From positions 70,621 through 134,620 of the forward strand of contig DF239859.1 in NCBI GenBank assembly GCA_000507305.1: a stretch of DNA of 64,000 nt. The letters are read 5' to 3'. The notes below the pieces were generated by a model. That model had not been told where the DNA came from, did no database searches, and saw only the letters and a list, made by a program, of their open reading frames with translations. Both the position numbers and the translations under genes were made by a program. This DNA is from Breviolum minutum Mf 1.05b.01. Lineage: Eukaryota > Sar > Dinophyceae > Suessiales > Symbiodiniaceae. Every line of letters starts with the position of its first letter. The first letter of the stretch is position 1. This document shows, piece by piece, positions 12,195 through 21,793 of this stretch.

Positions 12195-14045
12195 CCCCGG
12201 CGGAAGGTGCATGAGACCCTTGCATCGATGGACTTCAACAGTTTCACGGAGTACTACAAGAAAAAGCGATGCTCGAAAGTTGAGGTGACCAGAGTTGTGC
12301 ACCACTTTTGCTGCTGTACACGGATGATAATCATATGATTGATATCTGTCCCACAAAAAAGCCGGCATCTCCAGAGTTGAACATGTTCAGTTGACTTTCG
12401 ATTCTGTGGAACATGTTTTGAAACCTTGAGTGAGTGCAGGACAATTTGGCTCATGTTGGCCTTCTAGAAGAAACTCTGCAACCTGACGAAACCACAGGCG
12501 GCTTTGAAGAGGAAGAGGGTCCCAAAAATCATGCAAAATCAAGAAATCCTAGGAAATCATTTTTTATTTGTTTTTGAAAGTCATACGTCATTCATGGTAA
12601 GTGATTATGTAGGAATTTCTACGTTGAATGCCGTCCCTGCCATGACTACCTTGTGTTTGACAGGTTTGAACCACCTCGATGATGTGCTCCACTCTGCCCT
12701 GGAGGCAGAGAGGGAAGTTTAAAGAGGGATGTTCGTGTGTTCGTTGTGTGAATGGCAATGACCAGAAGACGAAGAAAGGTCAGATCGGTTTGACGGTGAA
12801 TTGTGTGCAATGTCACGCTGAAAAGAGCTCCGAATTGAAAGCATTGAAAGTGAGGTGGCACAGGAGCTCCTGACAGATGCTACCAGTGCAGCGCTGGTCC
12901 GCGCAGAGCATACTTTGAATCTCTGGCTGGAGCTTGCGGCCAAAAGGGAAAAAGAAATCACCGATCAAGCACAAGTGGTAAAGTTATTGGTAAAACTCGT
13001 AGAAATAAACTATGAAATTGAGAAATCCCGACGTGCAGCTGACGTAGGAGTTTCGGCTTTTGTTGCGTGTTCTGGCGTCCTCTTTTGTCGCTTGAAGACC
13101 CATAAAGAGCCGAGTGTTGAGACTGTTGCCGTGGTTCTCCAACTTCGACCCACCAGCCAAACATTATCCCACGTTCAGCTGCACAGCGTGTTTTTTAAAT
13201 CTCTGTCAGTCTGTCAGGTTCTGTCAGCATCTGTCTCCACTTTGTCACACTTGTGTTCTCTTAATCTTCTGCGCGTTTTCAGTATTTTCAGTGTTTTCAG
13301 GTCCTTTTACACTACACCAGAGGTCTTCACGAAAGGGACGTGACATGCATTGACTTCTCTCATCTTCCCTCACCGTTTTGCTCCCAAGGAACTTGCGGCT
13401 AAGAGGCCTAATGCGAGGTGCACCATGAGTGGACATATGAAGCCCAGTGGATTCAGAATGCTGACAGTCGCAAGCAAATGTGCAACTGAATGCCACCGTG
13501 AAATGCCATGGATACAAACTCCAGGCTCGCCAGGCCATTTGGAGGAAGATCCTGAGGAGTGCTGGTGATCATGGAAAAGCTCATTAAATCTCAAATCTCC
13601 AAGTCCAAGTGCAAGACAAAAAACTGAAAACTCCAAACTTCCAGTCCTCTTGAGCAGAGCGGGGGTATCATTTCAAATAGCGATGACAAATAAAGTTGAC
13701 AGAGTTTGCTTGTGCATTGGTTTTTGGGATTGCTTCGTTTTTTTTCCTCCTGGAACTGGATCCGGATGTGCTGGGTTCTCACTTGTCAATGTCACAAGCC
13801 CCATTGCTGACGAGTCACAGGAGGTCCAAGACGGACTGAGTCCAAAATGCACCTCAGGGCATCTGGGTGCGATGGCCCGTCCAGCTTTCAACGGAAGCAA
13901 AAGATTGAACAAGAAATGAATAGAAATGAATAGAAAAAGGTAGAAAAAGGACAAGAAAAGGTAGACAAAGATGGAATGAATCTCGAATTGCTGAGGTCCA
14001 GAAGCTCCACAAAGCTACAAGCCCTTCGTGGAGGACTGAAAGAAG
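12195..14045 (+). CDS. Unrecognised gene: several coding-like exons
   Basis: Short + strand frames with protein-like composition and flanking AG acceptors or GT donors. They are about 12195-12284 (KVHETLASMDFNSFTEYYKK, followed by GTGACC), 12664-12717 (GLNHLDDVLHSALEAERE after GACAG), about 12826-12975 (EVAQELLTDATSAALVRAEH then LELAAKREKEI, an amphipathic helix), about 13466-13575 (SQANVQLNATVKCHGYKLQ then RQAIWRKILRSAG, after TGACAG) and about 13940-14045 (charged, KVEKGQEKVDKDGMNLELL). The helical, charged pieces suggest a coiled-coil or myosin/IQ-like protein, but no family was recognised and the exon joins were not proved. They could belong to more than one gene. Confidence 0.35.
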
Positions 14046-15479
14046 ACCACTCATGGCCTTGATAAAACTGTATTCATATTTCATATATTTTCATATTATT
14101 ATACAGATTTATATTATATTTATTACATAATTATACAAGCGTATACACGTGCATACCAGTTTATGTTGCCTTAGTTCTCGAATTCAGTGATTCTTGTCCT
14201 TTGCCTCTTTGTTTTCTAGGCAGATTTTGGGAAATCATTTGTTGCAGCATTGCATTTCCCGAAAAGCATGCAGATCGAGACACATTTCTTCTTTCAGAGC
14301 CACTTTCTTATTTTGAAGGATCACGTCTCAGAGCGTTGGTCCAATGATTGCTACTTGGCATCGGAGCATGCGTGACATCATAGGGGGCGAAATGTGCAGG
14401 ATCCCCTTAGCTGCGAACCTGCCTGAAGAGAGACAGACCCACACTCACGTAATTAGTTCTGTCAGTTTCTGGGTTCCCTGGATTTCCATAGTGCACCTTG
14501 AGGTAGTTTTTATACAGTTTTTACAGATTTTGAATATTAGGGCAAATACCAAATAGTTTGATCCAATGTTGGCAGGATGGATGTTCTTTTCTTGCCAACC
14601 ATTGCTTTTCGAATGACAAATCCCGGAAGTTGATTTCAATCTGACGCTACCATCATTGGTGCTTCAGGTGCTATTACATTGCCTCACCCTGCGATAGTCT
14701 CCGGGACTGGAGGGCCAACCCTGCAACCAAAGCCCAACAGACAACGGCAGCAGATCTCAGTCTGACTCTGTCCGCAGACTGACGGCAAAAGCTATTTGAG
14801 AGTTTTCAAGGGATGATTATGATGATTAGTTGCAATAAGAATTAGACTTGCATAGCGTTTGATCTTCACCAAGAGGTTTGCCATCAGCTGAATTCGCGAG
14901 GAATTCTTTACTTTCCACATCCTTCCACGTTTTTTCTCTGGCTTTATGCCGTGGAAGGTCTCGCTTTATGACAGCGTTGATTCGGGCTGTGATTTTCTCG
15001 CGCGAATGCCGCCTGCGAATTGGAGAATTCAGTGCGTTGATTTTCCCTGCGACCGCCTTGCTTCTAGGGACATTGCTGATGCGGTCGTTTTTCCAGCAAA
15101 CTTTGCGAGCCGCACCTTTCTGCTCCACTTATTTGCATGCTTTTGGGCAAGAAACGGCACATGGCATCAAGCAAGGTTATATTGAAGATTTGTTTAGCGG
15201 TACCATCGAGCTTATTGCTTTTTCTTGCTACCTCCGCTGAGGGCATTTTTCCAGGCGTTCCACTAGGCAACCTCAAAGATGGGGTGCTGATTCAATCCTG
15301 TTGGAAGAAGCTTGAGTGGCTGTCACACTGGGGGCAGCTGAAGAAAACTTTTAAGAGCGTTATCTAGTTGCATACGGCTGTGCAATGTTTTACACATTTT
15401 CCTAGACAGCAAAAGACCTTTCGTTGGGCTAGCACCAAGCCAAAATACCTTGGAAGCATTGTGCTTTTGTGGCGTGATT
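14046..15479. other. Stretch without a recognisable gene, AT-rich start
   Basis: 14070-14150 is AT-rich with TATA-type repeats. A small open frame at 14878-15240 has no recognisable motif. Ends at the left terminus of the Ngaro-like element. Confidence 0.45.
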
Positions 15480-15546
15480 CATACTTCTGTTTACAGTCTT
15501 TTGTGGAGTGAGTGATGTATGGGCCGCGTGCCACATGCTCAAGTCA
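15480..15546 (+). repeat. A1 repeat, left end of the Ngaro-like element
   Basis: Starts CATACTTCTGTTTACAG and ends CAAGTCA; identical to 21590-21656. Left neighbour sequence ends GCGTGATT. Confidence 0.92.
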
Positions 15547-15571
15547 AAAAGCAGGATAAGTAGGGTCCCCA

Positions 15572-16006
15572 ATGGTGGATGGTGCTGGTTGGGCAGCTTT
15601 GATCTTAGCGTGGCTAGCATCTCTTTTCAGTGAACCCCCACGAGATCCTTGGATTCACCACTGCAATTGCAACTGCACTTGCGAGGTAGAGGCGACAGGG
15701 TGTGTGAATCAAACTGGGTGGTGGTTTGAAGGAGTGAAAATAGTTACCCTGATCCTTAGTGGTTTTTTCGCTGGGACTGGATTTTTGTTCAGTTGCGTAA
15801 AATCAGGGTTAGGCCACCTGATCGGGTGGATCATTTGGCTGACTCAACAAGGGGAGAATCAAACTGCCCTGAGCACATCGGACACCAGTGCTAACCCTAC
15901 TTCCCGGCAGAGCTCTTTGGCGATCTCGGAGGAGGTGGCTGGACAGCAGGAGAGAGCTAGGCAACAGTTGGAGGCCTTGAAGCAGAGGAGGGCCTTGAAG
16001 AACTAG
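15572..16006 (+). CDS. Ngaro-like element ORF1: small membrane-type protein
   Basis: 144 residues, ATG at 15572. An N-terminal hydrophobic segment (about residues 4-18) is followed by a striking HHCNCNCTCEV cluster near residues 29-39, a second hydrophobic segment (about 52-75, TLILSGFFAGTGFLFS), a third (about 79-90, HLIGWIIWL), and a charged, Gln-rich tail with a predicted helix (QQERARQQLEALKQRR). Its stop is one base before the ATG of the next frame, suggesting a polycistronic or reinitiating transcript. No gag motif is present. The function is unknown; a membrane or metal-binding role is a guess from composition. Confidence 0.65.
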   Translation: MVDGAGWAALILAWLASLFSEPPRDPWIHHCNCNCTCEVEATGCVNQTGWWFEGVKIVTLILSGFFAGTGFLFSCVKSGLGHLIGWIIWLTQQGENQTALSTSDTSANPTSRQSSLAISEEVAGQQERARQQLEALKQRRALKN

Positions 16007-16007
16007 G

Positions 16008-17192
16008 ATGGCTCTTGCTGAGGGCACTCGAGTCTATGTGGCCTATGACTTGCCGGGGCCACCTCTTTTCCATGAACGTTACATCCTGGCGTCATGCTTG
16101 TGTGGTAGAGGATACCACATAGTGCTGACCCCAGATTTTGACATGCATGAGGAGCAGATCGCACTTGAAAACACGGACTTGCTCTCCTACAAGATTGGTG
16201 TGGGGCTGGGATTGCCAGCTGGCTTGGACGGAGGCAACACATATCGCTTTCGGGGGCTACCAGATGGGCCCACCTTGGAACAATTTAGAAGGGATGCAAG
16301 ACAGGCAGCAGCTGCGATGATTGTTCCCCCTGGGATGGCAGTGGCCGCGGTGGGAGGAGCAATAGCTGCTGCACCTTTGCCTGTAGCCGCCGCCGCTGGA
16401 GCAGGAGATGCTGCAGAGGCTGAGGTTTGGGTGAGGATCGAGACAGAAGATGGTCATGAGAGAGGCGAGATTGTGGAGCTAGACGGCACCGAAGCTTTGC
16501 ATGGGCACGTTGGCATCAAGACCAAGGATGGCAAGGCCTTTGTGATAAGGAAGCTTCAGCGTGGAGGGGTTGAGGCATTCAAAGGAAAAGAGGCCAGTGC
16601 CGATGCGAGGCTTCTCAACATCTCCTTCCAGGGGATCAGCCGGGAGGAGAGGCAATGGCGTGACGTCAGCAAAGAAGTGAAGCAGGAGGAGTTCAAAGAT
16701 TGGGCAGTGCAGGGACCTCGGACCGCTGCATGGTGTGTGAGGTTTCTGAATAGAAGGAATGGTGGCCCTTCAGATCATCACCGCTGGTGGGTGCAGAATC
16801 ACTCCCTCAAGAATGACAGTTGGGGAGTGGTGGAGCACGACACTTTGATGAAGGTGGTGGACAAGCTTGGAAGATTTGATGGGTTGGACCTGAGCAACCT
16901 AGCTGGAGCTGAAGTGGCATTTCGGCGTTTGCAGCTGATTGAGTATGCCTACTCAGAAAGAGGCCCCGGAGGAGGGGGCAAAGGGCAACCCAAAGGTGAG
17001 AAGAAGGCGGACTCCCAGAACAATCTCCAGAGCTATGAGGCCAGCATCTTCTCAGGATCACACAAGGAGTTTTCCGACACCATGGTGAGCCCTGACCTGA
17101 TGGAGTATGTGGCGAAGGAAGTTGAAGCAGAGGCTGCAATCATGAAACAAGTGAGGAAAGCCCGGGAGGAGCGGGCTGCAGCCACCAAGTGA
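16008..17192 (+). CDS. Ngaro-like element ORF2, gag-position protein of unknown fold
   Basis: 394 residues, ATG at 16008, one base after the stop of ORF1. It occupies the place of gag in the element. Features: an Ala/Val/Gly-rich low-complexity stretch at about residues 99-132, a middle part with a KTKDGKAFVIRKLQRGG segment, a Trp-rich part (WWVQNHSLKNDSWGVVEHD), a Gly/Lys-rich linker near residue 320 and an acidic-basic C-terminal helix. No CCHC knuckle. A role in particle or RNP assembly is inferred only from position. Confidence 0.6.
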   Translation: MALAEGTRVYVAYDLPGPPLFHERYILASCLCGRGYHIVLTPDFDMHEEQIALENTDLLSYKIGVGLGLPAGLDGGNTYRFRGLPDGPTLEQFRRDARQAAAAMIVPPGMAVAAVGGAIAAAPLPVAAAAGAGDAAEAEVWVRIETEDGHERGEIVELDGTEALHGHVGIKTKDGKAFVIRKLQRGGVEAFKGKEASADARLLNISFQGISREERQWRDVSKEVKQEEFKDWAVQGPRTAAWCVRFLNRRNGGPSDHHRWWVQNHSLKNDSWGVVEHDTLMKVVDKLGRFDGLDLSNLAGAEVAFRRLQLIEYAYSERGPGGGGKGQPKGEKKADSQNNLQSYEASIFSGSHKEFSDTMVSPDLMEYVAKEVEAEAAIMKQVRKAREERAAATK

Positions 17193-17267
17193 CCATAGAG
17201 GAGCTCGAGGGGACTAGCACTGGACTAGTCCCCAACCGGCCCTTGGCCGACAATTTTGGTTTTTCAG

Positions 17268-17582
17268 ATGGCTGCAAAGGTGAGGCATCGTGGAGTTTTC
17301 CCGTTCCCGGTGCCGAAGTTGCCTGATGTTCGTGAGGAGCTGGATGGACCTCGTACCAAGGGGAACAGGAAGCTTCGCTCTGAGAGTCATTGTGAGGACT
17401 GGGTGAGGGACATCTTGGTGTCGCTCAATGGCATGTTCTGTGGCTCAGAGGAGAAGGGCAATTTTGAGGATGTTGGGCGCTGCACCTTAAGCCAGCAGCT
17501 GTGCTTGAGGAGAGTGCAGCAATCAGTTTTGGATGCCGGTAAACCACCTCAGGGGCATCACAGGTCAGGGGGCATTAGATGA
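17268..17582 (+). CDS. Ngaro-like element: N-terminal part of pol
   Basis: Frame 3 open stretch with ATG at 17268 (KVRHRGVFPFPVPKLP near the start). Its last residues overlap the start of the RT frame at 17533, which continues the protein sense in frame 1, so a one-base shift near 17535-17560 separates this from RT. Unknown domain; probably the pol N terminus. Confidence 0.5.
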   Translation: MAAKVRHRGVFPFPVPKLPDVREELDGPRTKGNRKLRSESHCEDWVRDILVSLNGMFCGSEEKGNFEDVGRCTLSQQLCLRRVQQSVLDAGKPPQGHHRSGGIR

Positions 17583-18747
17583 GCTCCGGACCTTGCCAGG
17601 CTATGCAGGAGACCCTGCACACTTGGCGCCGATGGAGATAGAGAAGATTTCGCTTCCTGGGAAGGGATCGACTGCAGCCACTTTGCAACAGATCCTGAAA
17701 GAGGAGGCTCAGAGTTTTTGCCGTCGGCTTGTGTCTAAGGTGTCGGCTGAGAAGGATGTGGAACAGAGGAAGGAGGATAGTGGTTTGCATAGCCCCTACA
17801 TGGATCCCTCCCTGAAGCATTGTTCACGGAGGTATGCAAAGTTTTTGAGGAGATTGGAGGAGGCTGGACTCATTGAGTATCGCAAAGGCTGTCGAGAACG
17901 AGTTGGAGCTTTCACGGTCTGGAAGAAGAATGGCAAGCAGAGATTGGTGATAGACTCGAGGCTGGCAAACTTGTGGTTTGAAAAGCCTGAGAAGGTGAAA
18001 CTAGCCACAGGAAGCAGCTTTGCCAAGATCGAGGTAGATGGTGGGCCACCTATAGAAGTAGGGGGTGTGGACATTGCAGATGCCTTCTACAACATTGAGT
18101 TGTTGCCGGAGCTGAGAGAGTTCTTTGGTTTGCCGGCGATTCGGGCTAGGCATCTTGGACTTCAACATCACGGTGACTTGGTGTTTTCAGAGGGCGAGAT
18201 GGTCACTCCGGTTTTGAAGGTGGTTCCAATGGGCTGGACTCATGCATTGTGGGTCTGCCAATGGTGTCATGAAGCAGTGGTGAATGGCATCCCGGGGCTC
18301 AGATCAGAGCTTCGAGTCGTGGACCGTCAGCGAGTGCCTCTGGTTCATCGTCATGGTGAAGATGGAGGTTTCATTCACACTGAGTATGTCGACAACTTCG
18401 TAGCTTTGTCTCAGAAGCCTGGATTGGTGTTCGAGCTGGCTTCAAAGGTTGGGGAAAGCTTGAGATCCAGAGGTCTCCCAACACACCCCGTCGAAGCAGG
18501 GTGTGGCATTGAGACTTTGGGATGGAAGTTTTCTGAGGATGCCCCCATGGTGCAGATCACGCCTAAGAGGATGTGGAAACTACGTCTTGCGACCAAGGAG
18601 TTGCTGAGGATTGGTAAGGCATCCGGCAAAACTATTGAGAAGCTTCTGGGTCACTACACCTTTGCTGGGTTGCTGCAGAGAGGCTTTCTTTCGATTTTTC
18701 AGGCAAGCTATGTCTTTGTGAGGAAGCACTATACAGCTTTGGCCTGA
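17533..18747 (+). CDS. Reverse transcriptase domain of the Ngaro-like element
   Basis: RT motifs in order: TVWKKNGKQRLVIDSR (motifs 1-2), GVDIADAFYNIELLPE (motif A, catalytic Asp), VVPMGWTHALWVCQW (motif B), EYVDNFVAL at about 18382-18408 (motif C), and GWKF near 18520 (motifs D/E). Motif C reads YVDN; the second Asp usually seen is Asn here, which may reduce activity or may be a lineage trait. The frame ends at TGA 18745-18747 in the connection region; the protein sense continues one base later in frame 2, so the RT-RNase H junction carries a +1 change. RT would copy the element's RNA into DNA. Confidence 0.85.
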   Translation: MPVNHLRGITGQGALDELRTLPGYAGDPAHLAPMEIEKISLPGKGSTAATLQQILKEEAQSFCRRLVSKVSAEKDVEQRKEDSGLHSPYMDPSLKHCSRRYAKFLRRLEEAGLIEYRKGCRERVGAFTVWKKNGKQRLVIDSRLANLWFEKPEKVKLATGSSFAKIEVDGGPPIEVGGVDIADAFYNIELLPELREFFGLPAIRARHLGLQHHGDLVFSEGEMVTPVLKVVPMGWTHALWVCQWCHEAVVNGIPGLRSELRVVDRQRVPLVHRHGEDGGFIHTEYVDNFVALSQKPGLVFELASKVGESLRSRGLPTHPVEAGCGIETLGWKFSEDAPMVQITPKRMWKLRLATKELLRIGKASGKTIEKLLGHYTFAGLLQRGFLSIFQASYVFVRKHYTALA

Positions 18748-18748
18748 G

Positions 18749-19460
18749 GTCAGAAGAGAGCTTTTCTGGGCTTCGTCTTTGGTGTGTTTGCTTAGGAGGG
18801 ACCTCGGAGCAACTTGGAGCCCAACTGTGCATGCAACGGATGCATCCTTTTGGGGAAGAGGAGTAGTGAGTGCCCAGAGAGAGGTTGAGGAGATCCGTGC
18901 GGTGGCCGCTGATTGCGATCGATGGAGGTTCAACGCAGAGGATGAGCAGGCAGTGAAGCACCTAGAGGAGCACATGCCAATGCAGAGCTGGAGTGTCGAA
19001 ACTTTGGAACCTGATGAAGCCATGCCGTCCTTGAAGCCAGATGGTGACTTGGACGGTGTTCGAGAAGTTCCGTTGGGTTTCATTGGGGAGGATTGGAGCA
19101 AAGTAGATTCATGCAAGTGGAATAGGGTAGAAGGTATCCCTACGTTGGAGGGAAGAGCGGTGGTCTGGGTTCTTCAACACTTGGGTCGGTCTTCCAAGAA
19201 TTTAGGCTGCCGTCATCTTATTCTCAGTGATTCTATGTCAGTGGTGTTGGCATTATCCAAGGGTAGATCTTCTACTAGACCTATGAATCGAATATGTAGA
19301 CAAGTTGCTGCATTAGAGTTTATCACAGGGATGCAACTTTCGGTGAGATGGGTGCCCTCGGAAGTCAATCCAGCCGACCAACCTTCAAGGGCTCAAGATC
19401 TGAAAGGATTTAATCTTAAAGCTGGGGTGCAGAAACTTAGAGAAGGTCATGTTGAGAAGG
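18749..19460 (+). CDS. RNase H domain of the Ngaro-like element
   Basis: Frame 2. The protein sense is already visible before 18779 (LWPEVRRELFW) in frame with the RT connection. Motifs: THATDASFWGRG with the first catalytic Asp, an acidic helix with EGRAVVWVLQHL, LILSDSMSVVLALSKGR with a second catalytic Asp, and the C-terminal RWVPSEVNPADQPSR typical of DIRS and Gypsy RNase H domains. It would remove RNA from the RNA-DNA hybrid. The recombinase frame starts in frame 3 at the end of this domain. Confidence 0.85.
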
Positions 19461-20690
19461 CAGGCCGAGTCCACAAATCCCATTGGAGAGAATCAGCTCT
19501 TCAGGGGTATGAAAAGGAACTTGGACTCAGTCCCAGAAGCCAAGTGGGTTTCGCCAGAAGTTCACGAGGAGAAGGAGGACAAGGCCAAGATGAGTCGCCA
19601 GAAGGAGAGAGCCCTACACCGTCAACAAGTTCACGGGAAGTGCCCAAATTTGGTGACAGGAGGAGACAAGACCTTTTTGGAGACCAAGTGCATCACAGTG
19701 GCTCGGGAGAAAAGTTATGCCAAGGCGTACCAAAGCTTTTGTGCCTGGGTCAAGGAGAACCACATCAATGTCACCACGGTGGAGAGGATCGATCAGGCAT
19801 TGGCAAATCGCCTGACTCAGATGTACTTCGATGGCCACGACCCAGCAGATGGAGCAACGTTGATGGCATCGGTGAAGTACTACCGGCAGGACGTGGGCAA
19901 GCTGGCGCAGTTGGTGAAGTCCTCCAATGCAATGAAGGGTTTCAGGAAGCTGGAGCCAGCTCAGGGCAGACTCCCATTGCCCTACCCCATGTTGTGTGCC
20001 GTGGTGAAGGAACTGTGGCATCGAGCAAAGAAGATAAGCCTATGGTTGTTGGTGGTGTGGGCAACGTGCTGCCGACCAGGGGAAGCCTTGAAGCTGAGAA
20101 AGAAGGACTTGGTGGGGCCCTCCAGGATGTGCGGCCATTGGATCGTCATCCTCAACTCAGGGAAAGACAATCCAGGGGTGAGGACCAACAAGCACTATCA
20201 GCAGCCACGCAAAAGGGATGCAGAAGGAGAAATCAAGATGACTTCCAAGGTGGGAGAGTCAGACGAAGCCTTGATCATCGACCAGCCGTATCTCAAAGGG
20301 CTGGGGCAGCTCCTTCACATCTACCTCAAAGACAAGCACATGGACGACCTCATGTTCAACATCAGCATTGCGGAAGCGGCAAGCCAGTTTGGGAAGGTGG
20401 TGAAAATGCTCGGTTACGATCAGATCGGAATCGTGTGCAGCTACCAGATCAGGCATGGCAGTGCGTCGACCGACGTGCTTCAAGGACTCCGAGGATTACC
20501 AGAAGTGCAAAAGAGGGGAAGGTGGAATGTGGCGAAGTCGGTGAGAAGGTACACCAATGGGGGCCGTCTCGCCCAAGTGTTTGCCAATCTCAGCCCTCCT
20601 CAAAAACAAGGGGCCATTGCCGCAGAGAAGTGGATGTCAAAGATTTTAGATGTTGGCATCTGGTCAGGCAGTGTGATGGGAGACGTATAG
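19449..20690 (+). CDS. Tyrosine recombinase of the Ngaro-like element
   Basis: 413 residues, frame 3. An N-terminal core-binding region (KSYAKAYQSFCAWVKENHI) is followed by the catalytic domain: box I Arg in CCRPGEALKLRKKDL (about 20065), box II SYQIRHGSAS (20439-20460), RGRW near 20516, and the nucleophile Tyr in SVRRYTNGG (about 20540-20560). The first residue of box II, commonly His, reads Tyr (SYQIRH), while the Arg and following His are present. It would insert the circular DNA at a short identical core, here CAT. It replaces integrase, which is absent. The stop at 20688-20690 overlaps the start of the methyltransferase-like domain in frame 2. Confidence 0.85.
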   Translation: MLRRQAESTNPIGENQLFRGMKRNLDSVPEAKWVSPEVHEEKEDKAKMSRQKERALHRQQVHGKCPNLVTGGDKTFLETKCITVAREKSYAKAYQSFCAWVKENHINVTTVERIDQALANRLTQMYFDGHDPADGATLMASVKYYRQDVGKLAQLVKSSNAMKGFRKLEPAQGRLPLPYPMLCAVVKELWHRAKKISLWLLVVWATCCRPGEALKLRKKDLVGPSRMCGHWIVILNSGKDNPGVRTNKHYQQPRKRDAEGEIKMTSKVGESDEALIIDQPYLKGLGQLLHIYLKDKHMDDLMFNISIAEAASQFGKVVKMLGYDQIGIVCSYQIRHGSASTDVLQGLRGLPEVQKRGRWNVAKSVRRYTNGGRLAQVFANLSPPQKQGAIAAEKWMSKILDVGIWSGSVMGDV

Positions 20691-21442
20691 GTCTCGAGCT
20701 CTTTAGCGGCTCCGGGCATTTTTCAAGAGCTATGCGACGGCAAGCAAAAGGGCAGTTCGTTTGTTTTGAGGTCGATATCATGCATGGCAATCAGTTTGAT
20801 CTATCTTCAACATCTGTGCAGAAAGAAATTTTTGGGCTGCTTAAGAAGGGCGTTGTATATTATGTCTGGTTGGGCACACCCTGTAATAGCTGGAGTAGAG
20901 CTAGGCGTTGGGATGGTCGAGGTCCAGGTCCTCTTCGTGATGACTATGAATATTTGATGGGGCTCCCTAATCTATCCCAAAAAGATCAAGATAAAGTCCT
21001 TTTGGGGAATCGTCTGATGAGATTTACAGCAAAAGTTTTTCGAATCTGCATGGAGATGGGAATCCCAGTGGCTTTGGAAAACCCCCATACCAGTCGTCTT
21101 TGGCTTGCACCTCCTATTAAGCATCTTCTGGCACATAAGCTCGTGGATTATGGCTATACCGACTATTGTCAAGATGGGCAACCTTTTAGGAAAAGAACAC
21201 GTCTCATGTGGTGTGGCATCCAACTTAGGCCAGCTTTGAAGCAGTGCACTGGTGCTCGTGGCATTTGTTCTCGCACTGGTGCTTCGCACGAGCAGTTGGC
21301 TGGTAGCATTGGTGGCAAGTTTCGCACGCTGCTGGCGCAACCGTATCCCCATGGTCTTTGCCGGCGCTTAGCAAGTTCTTTTCAACAAGTGATTTTTGCC
21401 CGAATCTTTGAACCGTGGTGGAAACTCTTTCAAGGCCTTTAA
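20650..21442 (+). CDS. C5-methyltransferase-like domain of the Ngaro-like element
   Basis: Frame 2, about 260 residues to TAA at 21440. Motif I-like GLELFSGSGHFSRAM (SAM-binding loop), then FEVD, a motif IV-like WLGTPCNSWSRAR with the expected Pro-Cys, and a motif VI-like VALENPHTSRLW. Real C5-cytosine methyltransferases have PC(Q) and ENV; here PCN and ENP, so the fold assignment is good but catalysis is uncertain. Known DIRS elements carry an unrelated Dam-like methyltransferase placed before the recombinase, so both type and position (after the recombinase) are unusual. Acquisition of cytosine methyltransferases by dinoflagellate retrotransposons has been reported; whether this is that family needs alignment. 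A similar domain occurs in the Copia element at 53450-53900. Confidence 0.65.
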
Positions 21443-21493
21443 GGCCAGACACGTTTTTGCAGCAGTGTTTTGAAGGTTTGTGCAAAATGATTT

Positions 21494-21592
21494 GGTTAGC
21501 TTCTGCAGAGCAGATTGGCTGACCTTGCTTCGGAACAGCACAACCTACAGAAACAGATTTGAATCTGGCCCTGGAAAAACGCTGCGAAACAT
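21494..21592 (+). repeat. B1 repeat of the Ngaro-like element
   Basis: 99 bp, starts GGTTAGCTTCTGCAGAG, ends GCTGCGAAACAT; identical to 21695-21793. Its last three bases, CAT, are also the first three of A2. Confidence 0.92.
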
Positions 21593-21656
21593 ACTTCTGT
21601 TTACAGTCTTTTGTGGAGTGAGTGATGTATGGGCCGCGTGCCACATGCTCAAGTCA
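21590..21656 (+). repeat. A2 repeat of the Ngaro-like element
   Basis: Identical to A1 (15480-15546). Abuts B1 with a shared CAT and is followed by 38 bp of unique sequence before B2. Confidence 0.92.
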
Positions 21657-21694
21657 CCCTCCCTACTTTGTTTTCCCATCCCTTTACATGTGGC

Positions 21695-21793
21695 GGTTAG
21701 CTTCTGCAGAGCAGATTGGCTGACCTTGCTTCGGAACAGCACAACCTACAGAAACAGATTTGAATCTGGCCCTGGAAAAACGCTGCGAAACAT
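21695..21793 (+). repeat. B2 repeat, right end of the Ngaro-like element
   Basis: Identical to B1. Ends GCGAAACAT; the flanking genome continues TACTATGACAC. Confidence 0.92.

Larger units (their letters stand above)
15480..21793 (+). mobile_element. Ngaro/PAT-type tyrosine-recombinase retrotransposon with split direct repeats
   Basis: A 6.3 kb element. The repeats are in the order A1 (15480-15546), coding region, B1 (21494-21592), A2 (21590-21656), B2 (21695-21793), the split-direct-repeat arrangement known for Ngaro and PAT members of the DIRS order. The coding region has reverse transcriptase, RNase H, a tyrosine recombinase and a methyltransferase-like domain, and no integrase, which fits. 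Both ends and the B1/A2 junction share the trinucleotide CAT, and there is no target-site duplication, as expected for integration of a circular form by a tyrosine recombinase. Frame changes occur between the domains, so the copy may be defective, although some shifts could be programmed. B1 and B2 appear identical over 99 bp and A1 and A2 over 67 bp, which argues for recent insertion. Confidence 0.9.

Noticed and set aside
19460-20650. Middle part of the 887-residue frame 18779-21442
   Set aside because: Only its ends (RNase H and methyltransferase-like) match domains; the middle is the shadow of the tyrosine recombinase in another frame.
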